Source: Lachnospiraceae bacterium (GTDB lineage: Bacteria; Bacillota_A; Clostridia; Lachnospirales; Lachnospiraceae). Taken from it: a stretch of DNA of 64,000 nucleotides. The notes below the pieces were generated by a model. The model saw nothing but the letters and a program-made list of their open reading frames with translations. It was not told the DNA's origin and did not search any database. The DNA lies in NCBI GenBank assembly GCA_024683935.1, contig JAIKXV010000123.1, positions 62,001 through 126,000 of the forward strand, written 5' to 3'. The first letter of the stretch is position 1. The number at the start of each line of letters is the position of its first letter. Positions 53,016 through 61,499 of the stretch are shown one piece after another. Position numbers and translations under genes: made by a program.

Positions 53016-53981
53016 TTATTTACTGAGAATGTCAGCCATAAGCGCTCTCCTGTTAGGAGGATAAATACTGGCAGACGCCTCCCTGTCAGCCTTTGAATCA
53101 TTCTTGGAACGGTTGTTCTCATGAGAAGTGCCGCCTCCGGTATAGGGTTCATCTGCTTTCGGGTATGTCCACTTGCTGGCCGAAATTTCCATATCACCCT
53201 TGCCTTTATTCTTTGCGTTATTGCCTGCGTTATTCTTATTCTGATTTCTCTTATCACCGTTACCGGTGTATCCGTCAGACAGCTTGGGGTACTCCCATTT
53301 TGATTTGTTGGGATTCTTCGCACCATTCTTATTCTGCATATCATCAGCAGAAAGATTGGTGGTTGTGGTAGTCTTTGCCCTGTTGTCCTCATGGGACTCA
53401 CCCTCGGGACCCCCGGTGTATGGCTCACCTTCCTTAGGGAATTGCCATACTTCACCTTTCTCCCAGGCGGGACTTATCTGATTTATCGTGAACAGCTCTT
53501 TGTATGCTATCGTTGTGGTCTCTGTAAGGAGCTTGCTCTGCTCCGCGTTAAGCTCCCCGAATTCCTTTGAAATAACAGTACATCCGGTAAAAATGTATGC
53601 CCTTGCACAGTTGGTGAAGCTGATATTATTAGCCCAGCCGGGGGCAGGGCTTCGGTTTACATAAAGTATCAGGGGCAGGATCAGATCCGTACCCAGCGTC
53701 AGGGGATCCAGGAATCCCATATTGAAGTCCGCACTGGCAGAAACGCCCACATATCTCTCCACCTGGAAAGTGAAGGGCTTGGATATGGGCTTCCTCAGCA
53801 TATGAATATAGTCGTTCAGTCCGCCTTCCTGATAGTAGTCGAATTCATTTTCCTTCGTGAAGACCCTGACCGAACGGCAGGGCAGCATAAAGGCAGCTTC
53901 CACCTGCAAAGCGAAGGCGTAGCTGACTGCCGGATTCAGTATGGAATTTTGCTTTGATCTGTCGTAATTTCCGCCTGCCAT
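53016..53981 (-). CDS. Second tail tube protein with repetitive flexible tail (Afp5-like)
   Basis: 321 residues. About 15-170 is a tube fold of the gp19 type (SYAFALQVEAAFMLPCRSVR, PFTFQVERYVGVSASADF, AYIFTGCTVISKEFGELN). The remaining ~150 residues are polar, rich in N, K, T and G, with three imperfect repeats around W-x-(F/Y)-P-K and GYTG or PYTGG (near 180, 230 and 275). Afp5-type proteins start the tube on the baseplate, but such a long tail is not usual and might fill the lumen or bind cargo. Confidence 0.82.
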   Translation of the reverse strand: MAGGNYDRSKQNSILNPAVSYAFALQVEAAFMLPCRSVRVFTKENEFDYYQEGGLNDYIHMLRKPISKPFTFQVERYVGVSASADFNMGFLDPLTLGTDLILPLILYVNRSPAPGWANNISFTNCARAYIFTGCTVISKEFGELNAEQSKLLTETTTIAYKELFTINQISPAWEKGEVWQFPKEGEPYTGGPEGESHEDNRAKTTTTTNLSADDMQNKNGAKNPNKSKWEYPKLSDGYTGNGDKRNQNKNNAGNNAKNKGKGDMEISASKWTYPKADEPYTGGGTSHENNRSKNDSKADREASASIYPPNRRALMADILSK

Positions 53982-54013
53982 CTTTTACCGTACACTCCCA
54001 CGCTCAAAAATCG

Positions 54014-54226
54014 TTACATATTAAAGCTCAACGGCTTCATGTCGAGAATACTCTTCTCTTTCTTCTCCTTCGAGGGATTGAGGTTTGCGTTTATTGTGGA
54101 GATCTCGCTGCACCACTTCCTTCTCTGTCTGTGCTCCAGCTTCAGTACGTCGTCCTCACTCCAGTGGAAATAGTAGGATATGAAGGACATCTCCTTATAA
54201 AGGTCATCCTCGGGATAAAGCCTCAT
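54014..54226 (-). CDS. DUF6760 family small protein
   Basis: 70 residues: LYKEMSFISYYFHWSEDDVL then HRQRRKWCSEI matches the small DUF6760 proteins found in extracellular injection clusters (Afp6 position). It overlaps the previous gene by four bases. Probably an assembly factor or small baseplate component; role unproven. Confidence 0.8.
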   Translation of the reverse strand: MRLYPEDDLYKEMSFISYYFHWSEDDVLKLEHRQRRKWCSEISTINANLNPSKEKKEKSILDMKPLSFNM

Positions 54227-54585
54227 CCCTCCCCGGTAAAATTTAGGGGCACCTCGAAGCTCTTCCCGCAGTCAGGGCATACCGCCGTGAGTGTCGGGGG
54301 CTCTATGTCATTTATCCTCTGGTACATATCCTGGAGGAAGGCCAGATCCGCCGTAAAGAGCTTCTCTATCATGGTTGCGGTTATGGAATCCACTCCCTCC
54401 AGCTCTGTTATCACGCGGCTCAGTATCACTATCGTGAGGTATGAGGGATTCTGCAGCACCCTGGGATCTCTTGTCGCGTAGATCTCGTCTCCTGCAGTGG
54501 CGAGCCGCATCTTTCCTCTCTTATGCAGTTCCCCCGCCGAATCCATATAACCCTTCGGTAAAGTAAAATCGTAAATCGTCTCCAT
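54223..54585 (-). CDS. Small tail assembly protein with zinc-ribbon-like end
   Basis: 120 residues: YDFTLPKGYMDSAGELHKRG and an intact helical middle resemble the phage tail assembly (gp41-like) proteins that accompany the tube in these clusters. The C-terminal CPDCGKSFEV offers one CxxC pair, so zinc binding would need a second molecule or partner. It is coupled to the DUF6760 gene by an overlap. Confidence 0.75.
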   Translation of the reverse strand: METIYDFTLPKGYMDSAGELHKRGKMRLATAGDEIYATRDPRVLQNPSYLTIVILSRVITELEGVDSITATMIEKLFTADLAFLQDMYQRINDIEPPTLTAVCPDCGKSFEVPLNFTGEG

Positions 54586-54687
54586 AATAATCTCCTAAGT
54601 ATTTACTGCCTTTAATTATCTGTATGTTACTGTTTCATATATCCGGCCGGCGAAGCGCGCCCGGTAACATGCCTTGTCGGTTTTAGA

Positions 54688-54715
54688 GGATGCACAAACA
54701 AGCGCTTGTGCATCC
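54688..54715 (-). promoter_or_regulatory. Strong stem-loop after the tube gene, possible attenuator
   Basis: GGATGCACAA and TTGTGCATCC form a perfect ten-pair stem with an eight-base loop, 22 bases after the tube stop. No T-run follows on the minus strand. A second GC-rich hairpin lies at about 54647-54664. The 152-base gap to the next gene is the largest inside the cluster, so the stem may reduce expression downstream or protect the abundant sheath/tube message. Confidence 0.55.
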
Positions 54716-54737
54716 GAAAAATTTACAAAGTATTAAA

Positions 54738-55238
54738 TTAGTTAGGAATTACCAGTTCCTCGTAAGCGAGCTCCACGCTCTCAATAGCGATATCGGAGTT
54801 CTTTGCATCGAGGTCGGGTGCATTGTACTTTGCAACCCAAGCGTTGGTAAGTGTCCATGTCCTGGTACCCGTAGGAGATGTTACTGTCTGTGTGGGAGCA
54901 CCGGGATTGATGTCGATAAGCTCGATGGTAACATCGTATCTCGGCATCTGTCCTCTTGTCTCACTGACGCACTCCTGAATCCAGGTCTTGAAGGGGCTCT
55001 CAAGGATGTAGCCCATACGGAGGGTCACATTACCGTGCTTTACGAGTCCGGGGATCTTAACGGGAGCAAGTGATCCCGAATTACCCTGTCTGAACTCGAT
55101 AACATCAACTGAGCTCTCCACACCTGTCACTTCACTAAAAGCGGCAGTCCCGGCGATCTGGGAAACAGTCACCAGGAAGTTCATCTTGGTTAACGGATAA
55201 AATGATCCTTTACCGTTATCATAAGTATTAGCTGCCAT
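54738..55238 (-). CDS. Inner tube protein of contractile injection system (Afp1-like)
   Basis: 166 residues of the T4 gp19-like tube family: FYPLTKMNFLVTVSQIAG, VIEFRQGNSGSLAPVKIPGL, WTLTNAWVAKYNAPDLDAKN, ESVELAYEELVI. It polymerises in hexameric rings inside the sheath. An AGGAAAGGAAA ribosome site precedes the ATG. It directly follows the sheath gene. Confidence 0.93.
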   Translation of the reverse strand: MAANTYDNGKGSFYPLTKMNFLVTVSQIAGTAAFSEVTGVESSVDVIEFRQGNSGSLAPVKIPGLVKHGNVTLRMGYILESPFKTWIQECVSETRGQMPRYDVTIELIDINPGAPTQTVTSPTGTRTWTLTNAWVAKYNAPDLDAKNSDIAIESVELAYEELVIPN

Positions 55239-55273
55239 AATTCTCTATTTCCTTTCCTGAATGATATTGTTTA

Positions 55274-56971
55274 TCAACCTTCTCCGCCGCCTGCCTCAGC
55301 AGTAAACTGAGTGATGCGGAAGATCACGAATTCTGCAGGTCTGGAAGGAGCAATTCCTATGTTACAGATCAACCTGCCGTTCATGATGTCGTCCTTCGTC
55401 ATTGTGGAAGGACCGATCTCAACGAAGTAGCTGGTAGCCGGTGAATCTCCGGCAAGCATTCCGTTTCTCCAAAGGCCGTCAAGGAAACTGGAAATGGACA
55501 GTTCCACTCTCTGCCACAGTGTCGTGTCATTGGGTTCGAATACAACCCAGTTGGTATTTGCCTTGATGCTCTCTTCAACATAGATGAAGAGCCTGCGCAC
55601 GTTGACATACTTGAATGAGCTGTTGCTGGAGGCTGTACGTGCACCCCAGATCCTGATGCCCTGTCCCGGAAGAGCCCTGATAAGGTTAATTCCATCGGGA
55701 TTCAGGATATCCTGCTCATCCTTGGTGTAATTGGTCTTTAAGCCGGTACAGAAAACAACTTCATTCGCAGGAGCCTTGTGCACGCCGCGGTTGATGTCGG
55801 TTCTGGAGTAAACGCCCATTACCGCACCTGAAGGAGGAATGTAATCGCTCTTATTGGAGGAGCGGTCAAATACCTGGATCCAGGGATGATACATAGCCGC
55901 ATAGGTAGAATCTATCATATTGCGATAGCCGATAAGATCAGCTGTCTTGTACATATCTCCGGGCATGTCGATAACTGCGAAACGGCTGCGAAGGTTCTCA
56001 CAGTGTCCTACGAGAGCCACGATAACCTCGGGCATTGTGATGCCGGGAACTGCAAGCATGCTTATCAGATTGTTCTCGATAAATGCCTGGATTCCGCTTC
56101 TCTTGCCGGGGCCGTTGTCCTCACCGATGAAGGTAGCTGCGGTGGTCTTTGCAACAGAACCGTCGCTTCCGCCGTCAAGGAAGAAAGCACCGCTCTCGAT
56201 CTTGTCGCCGAGAATCGCCATAACGGGGTTCTGAGCCTTCTTTAAGGCGCCTACCTCAACATTGATGAGATCGCTGCCTGCAAGGCGTGTGCCTATGTAA
56301 CGGGGGCTGTTGATATTGAGACTCAGCTCTGAGTAATTCTCAGCATCATCGCCGAAACGAACGCTCATATCTATCGTTACGAGATAGAGTAAAGCCTTGG
56401 GGATGATCGCATTATCAACCACGTTCTTCGGAAGCTCGTCAGTGAAGGTAACCGTGTTATCAAAGATAGTCTTGATAGTGGTGAAGGTTCCCTCAAATTC
56501 AACGATATCACCCTCCCTGAAGCCGTCGAGGCTCTTTGCCTTGTATCCTGTGTCTGTCTTGTCAATAAGCTGAAGCTTATGCTTTTTAACAGTATTCAGT
56601 GTAACCTGAACCTTGTTGCCCCATGTACCGGGGTTCTTTGCTTCAACCTTTAAGATTCCCTTTTCAGCCTTTGCGGGTGCTGCATCGCTGGGAGCCACAC
56701 GCATTACGAAACATCTGGTTCCGCCGTTTGCGAAGAACTGCTCTACGCTGTTGGCAAGGAATCTGTACTCGCCGTAGGCAAACTCGCTTAAGAATCCGCC
56801 GAACTGCTGAGTGAATGATTTAAAGCTTGTTACGAGGAGCGGTGCACCTTCTACGGGACCCTTTTCAGCGAAGCCCACGAATCCGGCTGTACTCGTTCCT
56901 ACTCCCTCTATACTACGCGGGGAATTATCATATTCCTCCACATATACTCCGGGTGAAAAATATTCTGCCAT
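55274..56971 (-). CDS. Contractile sheath protein, single copy
   Basis: 565 residues. Starts MAEYFSPGVYVEEYDNSPRS and shows the tail sheath pattern throughout: GFAEKGPVEGAPLLVTS, CFVMRVAP, YPLWI-like YHPWIQVFD, PPSGAVMGVYSRTDINRGVH, IRIWGARTAS and the C-terminal EFVIFRITQF. About 190 extra residues (105-290) form a variable surface domain. Afp and PVC have three sheath genes; only one is seen here, as in Streptomyces and some other systems. Confidence 0.95.
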   Translation of the reverse strand: MAEYFSPGVYVEEYDNSPRSIEGVGTSTAGFVGFAEKGPVEGAPLLVTSFKSFTQQFGGFLSEFAYGEYRFLANSVEQFFANGGTRCFVMRVAPSDAAPAKAEKGILKVEAKNPGTWGNKVQVTLNTVKKHKLQLIDKTDTGYKAKSLDGFREGDIVEFEGTFTTIKTIFDNTVTFTDELPKNVVDNAIIPKALLYLVTIDMSVRFGDDAENYSELSLNINSPRYIGTRLAGSDLINVEVGALKKAQNPVMAILGDKIESGAFFLDGGSDGSVAKTTAATFIGEDNGPGKRSGIQAFIENNLISMLAVPGITMPEVIVALVGHCENLRSRFAVIDMPGDMYKTADLIGYRNMIDSTYAAMYHPWIQVFDRSSNKSDYIPPSGAVMGVYSRTDINRGVHKAPANEVVFCTGLKTNYTKDEQDILNPDGINLIRALPGQGIRIWGARTASSNSSFKYVNVRRLFIYVEESIKANTNWVVFEPNDTTLWQRVELSISSFLDGLWRNGMLAGDSPATSYFVEIGPSTMTKDDIMNGRLICNIGIAPSRPAEFVIFRITQFTAEAGGGEG

Positions 56972-57025
56972 CTTAATATCTTTCCTTTCTTTCTGATTCT
57001 TTCTGACTCTTTGTCAGTGCCGGTT

Positions 57026-57415
57026 TTATCCGGCTGTGATCTTTGTCTGTCCTGGAAATGTGATGCTTATCTGTCCGGCATAGGCACACATCATCTTGCA
57101 GTCCTGTGTGAGACAGGGTTTTCCGTTTACCAGCACTGCGGGCTGGGTCGGGATCCATGTTCCGGCCGGAGCCGGCATGCATGGCTGGGGTGTAAGTACC
57201 CCGAGAGCTGCTGCCGTAGCTGCCGCCACCTGGGGATTCGCCATCGAAATACACATTCCGAAGGGTCCCACATTGCTCATGGGAGCGGCGTCCTGTATGG
57301 TTGCAACCGGCTTCCCTTCACCGATGACCACGGTTTGTGACGTGACCTTTATCGGTGCGGGGGCTGTCCCCTGGGTGCACATGAGATTTGCGCTCATTAC
57401 CGTTAACTGACTCAA
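57026..57415 (-). CDS. PAAR-like spike tip protein (DUF4280)
   Basis: 129 residues. Family pattern: SANLMCTQGTAPAPIKVTS, GFGMCISMANP-like PFGMCISMANPQVA, PCMPAPAGTW, KPCLTQDCKMMCAY. Cysteines could bind a metal at the tip, as in PAAR proteins. It overlaps the upstream 246-residue gene by four bases and precedes the sheath gene by 54 bases. Confidence 0.85.
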   Translation of the reverse strand: MSQLTVMSANLMCTQGTAPAPIKVTSQTVVIGEGKPVATIQDAAPMSNVGPFGMCISMANPQVAAATAAALGVLTPQPCMPAPAGTWIPTQPAVLVNGKPCLTQDCKMMCAYAGQISITFPGQTKITAG

Positions 57416-58152
57416 AGCAAAGCCTCCATGTTTCTGAAATCAACTGTCTGAAATCTCACCTCATCCCCCACTGTGTAACGTACCAGATATTTCAGCTCTT
57501 CCGCATCATCCCGTATACGAAGGAGATACTCTCCCTCCGGCGTGACACTTCCGAACACGACACGGTGCAGTGGTGAATTCGGCGTAAACTCTTCCTGAAG
57601 CGTCTCTTTCAGCTGAACAGACTGAGGTGCCGTATTGCCTGTCACCTCTGTTTTTTCATAGCTTGATTTGTCTGCATGCAGCAAACCGTAGTAAATATCG
57701 AAAAGCTCCGTCTTTGCGGCACCTGTCCTGAAGACCTTCATAACATTGTTCTTCTGGTCATACTCATTGCAGATGCAGGCGGGCCTGTTCAGGTTCACTG
57801 CTTCGACTGTCTTAAGAAAAGGAAGAGTGCCTGAGAAACTTAATACTGCTTCACCTGTGAATACATTCTCAGATGGCATCAGGAATATATTCTCCACCGG
57901 AAGTCTCTCATCCAGTTCTCCGTAAGAGATCTGGATATCCTTGTCCTCGTATCCGTATACCGATATGTGCATAAGAAAATCTTCCCTGCCGGTATTGATG
58001 AATACATAGGTACCCGGACTTCTCATTTCCGCTTTTACAGGTTCTCCGTTTCTCATAAAACCTAAATTTCTCTCTTCTACAAGCGCTCCCGTTGTTGTGT
58101 CGATAAGCCTCACTAACAGATCAAGTCTTGCACGAATAACAGAAGCATTCAA
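57412..58152 (-). CDS. Unknown beta-rich protein, 246 residues
   Basis: No family recognised. The first ~110 residues look like an Ig-like or carboxypeptidase-regulatory-like beta sandwich (LVRLIDTTTGALVEERNLGF, MRSPGTYVFINTGREDF); the rest is also strand-rich with a final segment DEVRFQTVDFRNMEALL. No signal peptide. Its position between terminator and tip genes suggests a structural or fibre-like surface protein; that is inference. Confidence 0.65.
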   Translation of the reverse strand: MNASVIRARLDLLVRLIDTTTGALVEERNLGFMRNGEPVKAEMRSPGTYVFINTGREDFLMHISVYGYEDKDIQISYGELDERLPVENIFLMPSENVFTGEAVLSFSGTLPFLKTVEAVNLNRPACICNEYDQKNNVMKVFRTGAAKTELFDIYYGLLHADKSSYEKTEVTGNTAPQSVQLKETLQEEFTPNSPLHRVVFGSVTPEGEYLLRIRDDAEELKYLVRYTVGDEVRFQTVDFRNMEALL

Positions 58153-58171
58153 TTGTCTCCTCCTTTCTCCA

Positions 58172-58194
58172 ATAATGCATGATTAATGCATTAT
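58172..58194. repeat. Inverted repeat between terminator-protein gene and 246-residue gene
   Basis: ATAATGCAT and ATGCATTAT pair perfectly across GATTA. No T-run follows. It is the only notable item in this 65-base gap; it might be an operator or RNA stem. Confidence 0.4.
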
Positions 58195-58217
58195 CTGCGT
58201 AAATAGTCTGACGGGAT

Positions 58218-58805
58218 CTACTGATCCTCGCCGGGGATATGCAGTCCGAAAGATGCATCCACAACTCTGGGCGTATCGATGATATCGCCGCTTGACAGGT
58301 AAACGGGCGCCGCCTTGTAAAACAGGCTTATCTGATAAGGCTTGTTGATAGCCTGCCACACCCTTACCTTCTCCTCCAGACTTATCTTCGCCTGAGACAG
58401 TGTGATCGGAGGTTCCTGGGTTGTGAGCCATGACTGCAGTTCATCGGGACGGACGGAATTGTTGTCGTTTACAACCTGTGCCACACGTCCGATGATCTTT
58501 TGTATATCCGGTGCCTTGAGTCCCATCTGGGAGGAACCGTTTATAAAGACCATATAATAGAGCGCATATGGTCTGGGCGGCTTCTGAAGTTCCGCTCTTC
58601 CCCGCTCCACGAGCCGCGGGGTGCTGACCTGTATATCCTCCACTATGTCGTAGAGGTAAAGGCCTACAATGTAGTCCACGTCCTGTGAAAGGGGTGAACT
58701 GATCTCTATATTATTGGGTGAGGGAATGGGCTCCGGGCACATCTTCTGCCTGAGCGTCCTCACGATATATGCACTTACATCAGCTATAATGGGATAATCA
58801 GCCAT
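58218..58805 (-). CDS. Tail terminator protein, DUF4255 (Afp16/Pvc16-like)
   Basis: 195 residues. Matches the DUF4255 pattern: IADVSAYIVRTLRQKM, IGLYLYDI-like VGLYLYDIVEDIQVST, PPRPYALYYMVFING, and PYQISLFYKAAPVYLSS. Afp16 caps the distal end of tube and sheath and fixes particle length. It is the first structural gene after the two envelope-type genes, 12 bases after the membrane protein gene stop. Confidence 0.9.
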   Translation of the reverse strand: MADYPIIADVSAYIVRTLRQKMCPEPIPSPNNIEISSPLSQDVDYIVGLYLYDIVEDIQVSTPRLVERGRAELQKPPRPYALYYMVFINGSSQMGLKAPDIQKIIGRVAQVVNDNNSVRPDELQSWLTTQEPPITLSQAKISLEEKVRVWQAINKPYQISLFYKAAPVYLSSGDIIDTPRVVDASFGLHIPGEDQ

Positions 58806-58817
58806 TATTCATTCACC

Positions 58818-61499
58818 TCATCCGTCGCCCTGAAGCGCCGAGAGCACCTCGTCTGCCCTGGAATCCATCTGTCCGGTAAGACATACCGCGTAGTTCGTAC
58901 CGGTGAGATACTCTGCAACACAGTTGAAGAGATTATCACCATCCTCTTCTGATATATACGGATATTTTTGTATTTCGGCAGAGTAATTTAATTCCTCGTC
59001 ATTATTTGCCCTGTTGACGGTATCACGTCCCACCTGGAATATGAAGGCCTTTGCCCCCTGGGTCATCGTGGCTGTGCGCTTCGTATCGTCATAGAAATAT
59101 CTGTAGGGCGTCACGTCTCCGATGGTCTTTAAGCTGATATATTCCGGCGTGCGTACTGAATACTGGTTGTAGAGGTATTTGGTATTCCTGGACCTCATCT
59201 TGTCCGCAAAGGTGCTTGTAAGCTTCACAGCTGCGGAATTACCGGATCTGCCGAAACGGGATACCGCTGCCGCTATTATAACGAGCTCAGCGTCCGTCAT
59301 GCTGTCTATGCTCTTTCCAAAGTAATCCTCAAGGAGACTTAAGATATCATCCTCATCGAGGCTTCCCGACTTATCCTTGTCTGCGCCGTCGTCTCCTCCG
59401 AGACCTCCGTCGCTGTCACTGCCGTCTCCGCCTGAACCGTCGTCGCCCGATCCGTCACCTCCGGATCCGTCGTCACCTGCTCCTGCTCCATCACCGGCTC
59501 CTGCTCCACCGGCACCTGCGCCTCCTCCGGCACCGCCGCCGGCCCCGTCTCCGCTGCCTGCAGCCTTGTCGCTGCTCTTTTTACCGGTCTTCGCTTCCTC
59601 AGCCGCTATGTCGTTGTCCACTGCGGCGATCTGCGCATCCAGGTCGGCAGCTCCTGCCAGGTCGTTATTGTCAAGGGCCGCATCACGCTTGCCCTGCAGT
59701 TCTTCCTTCTTGTCATTAAGCTCGTCCAGCTTCGAACGGAGCGAAGCATCGGAGTCTATTATTTCCTGCCTCAATTTCTGCAGCCAGTCGAGATGGGCTT
59801 TTATGGAGGTCTTCGCCTTATCCTCGAATTCATCACCGGGAACGGAACCGTTCAGCCCGTCTGTCCAGGATATGCAGCCGTCCACGTAGTTCAGGGCTCT
59901 CTCTGCGGTTTCCCTCTGCTTAAAGGAATCTATCAGATACTCCAGCTCTGTCCGCTTGGCCTCAGCGTCGCCCTCCTGTTCATTCAGGATGTTGTCGGCC
60001 GCAGTTACTCCGGTTCCCGTTGACAGGGTGGAGGTGTACTCCTCGGAAACTCCGCCGGTCACCGCGCCCTCGTACTTATCTTCACCGAGACTGAGGAGTG
60101 CGCTCTCCAGGAGATCCTTTTCACTGTCCTGGTGCTTTACAACATTGTTTTCGATATTAACGACGTCACGGAGGTAATTGATGGGTCCGCCTGCGCCGTC
60201 AGCGCTCGCTTCATCTATAACCTGCTTGGAATACTCGTAGTCCGCATGTCCCAAAATGGTATCCGAATCGGCAAGAGCCTTTGAAAGATAGGTATTGTAG
60301 CTCTGCTGGCAGCTGTCGGTACTGTCTCCTATGGCTGAAAGCACGGCGTCATCGGTGGCAAATGCTTCCCTCGGCACCTTGTAGCTCTCGTCATCATCCT
60401 CTTCATCATCATCGTCGCTGTCTTCGTCTTCTTCATCATCCGGATTCGCGTACTCATTGTAATTATCGTAATTACTCTGAAGAGGGCTCCACCAGTCATC
60501 GCTGTCGTCATCTTCCATGAACTCATGGCTCACCGCATCACGAAGATCCCTGATATAATCGGGTTCTTCCGAAATATCGTCCTCCTCGCTGTCGGAATCC
60601 TTGAAATCACCGAAGGTGGTGTAGTATTTGCCGGACGCCAGCTCATAGAGCACATCCAAAAGATTCGTATCCGCGGTTGAGAGCTTTTCCATAACCCTCT
60701 GGCGTCTCGCCGCATCCACCTTGGCCATCAGGCCGTAGATCAGCTCCGCTTCCTCATCCTGGCCGGAATTCTTTAAGGAATTGTAGCAGGCAAAAAGCCT
60801 GGCGAGATCCGCATCATATCCGTCGGTAATGTCGTCCCGGAGATCCGTTCCGAAGAAGGTGGTCAGCAGCCTGTAATCATAGATATCTCGTCTGGTGGTG
60901 CCGGAATCCGAAGAATTCTTGTTCTTAAGGAAGTCCTCCTCGGATATCTCGTCCGCCTCATTGGAATTCGTGTACTGCATCCAGAGGGGATTCAGTTCGG
61001 GAAGCTTTGACAGGTTGTAGGGATCCGGGATATCGAAGGGATTAATGCTGTCTCCAGTCATTACGTCAGTCACAACACCGTCAGCGCCGACCACATACTG
61101 TACATAGAGGTCTGCCAGCTCCTCCTCGGGCACGATCTCACCAGTCTCCATGATATCGGAAAGACCCTCGGCATCAGACACATTGAACCAGGAACCTCCC
61201 GCAAGCTCTGACTTGTAGTACATCTCCTGCTGGCCCGAATCACTGGCACTGGTCTGAGCCTTCTCATAGAGCTCGTCCGTCATGGCGTAGAGGTTAATGA
61301 GATAGGTTCCGACGAAAAGCGTGGAATCGTCAATCTTGTGGTTTGCCGCATAGGCAGAATACTTCATGGCTTCGTTTTCATTAAAGGAGGCCATCGTATT
61401 CTTCTTAATCAGGATAAATCCCGCTATTACCGCTGACAGTACCAGCAGTACCTGTACTATCCTCTTTATGAAGTTTCCGTTAACTGCTGTCTTATTCAT
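58818..61499 (-). CDS. Membrane-anchored protein with Gly/Asp linker and EF-hand-like loop
   Basis: 893 residues from the ATG at 61499, which overlaps the stop of the upstream gene. A basic start and one membrane helix (about 13-31, IVQVLLVLSAVIAGFILI) precede a long helical region with an acidic run (about 350-370). A low-complexity G/A/D/S linker (about 643-703) leads to DKDKSGSLDEDD (about 707), a good EF-hand or dockerin-like calcium loop, and a C-terminal folded domain (about 720-893). No family recognised. Placed directly upstream of the terminator gene, it could tether the particle to the membrane; that is inference. Confidence 0.7.
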   Translation of the reverse strand: MNKTAVNGNFIKRIVQVLLVLSAVIAGFILIKKNTMASFNENEAMKYSAYAANHKIDDSTLFVGTYLINLYAMTDELYEKAQTSASDSGQQEMYYKSELAGGSWFNVSDAEGLSDIMETGEIVPEEELADLYVQYVVGADGVVTDVMTGDSINPFDIPDPYNLSKLPELNPLWMQYTNSNEADEISEEDFLKNKNSSDSGTTRRDIYDYRLLTTFFGTDLRDDITDGYDADLARLFACYNSLKNSGQDEEAELIYGLMAKVDAARRQRVMEKLSTADTNLLDVLYELASGKYYTTFGDFKDSDSEEDDISEEPDYIRDLRDAVSHEFMEDDDSDDWWSPLQSNYDNYNEYANPDDEEDEDSDDDDEEDDDESYKVPREAFATDDAVLSAIGDSTDSCQQSYNTYLSKALADSDTILGHADYEYSKQVIDEASADGAGGPINYLRDVVNIENNVVKHQDSEKDLLESALLSLGEDKYEGAVTGGVSEEYTSTLSTGTGVTAADNILNEQEGDAEAKRTELEYLIDSFKQRETAERALNYVDGCISWTDGLNGSVPGDEFEDKAKTSIKAHLDWLQKLRQEIIDSDASLRSKLDELNDKKEELQGKRDAALDNNDLAGAADLDAQIAAVDNDIAAEEAKTGKKSSDKAAGSGDGAGGGAGGGAGAGGAGAGDGAGAGDDGSGGDGSGDDGSGGDGSDSDGGLGGDDGADKDKSGSLDEDDILSLLEDYFGKSIDSMTDAELVIIAAAVSRFGRSGNSAAVKLTSTFADKMRSRNTKYLYNQYSVRTPEYISLKTIGDVTPYRYFYDDTKRTATMTQGAKAFIFQVGRDTVNRANNDEELNYSAEIQKYPYISEEDGDNLFNCVAEYLTGTNYAVCLTGQMDSRADEVLSALQGDG

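Noticed and set aside
53006..53455. 149-codon minus-strand ORF inside the second tube gene
   Set aside because: Different frame of the repetitive tail of the real gene; arginine/threonine-rich shadow sequence.
59377..59889. Proline-rich 170-codon plus-strand ORF
   Set aside because: Antisense of the Gly/Asp linker; composition is forced by the repeat on the coding strand.
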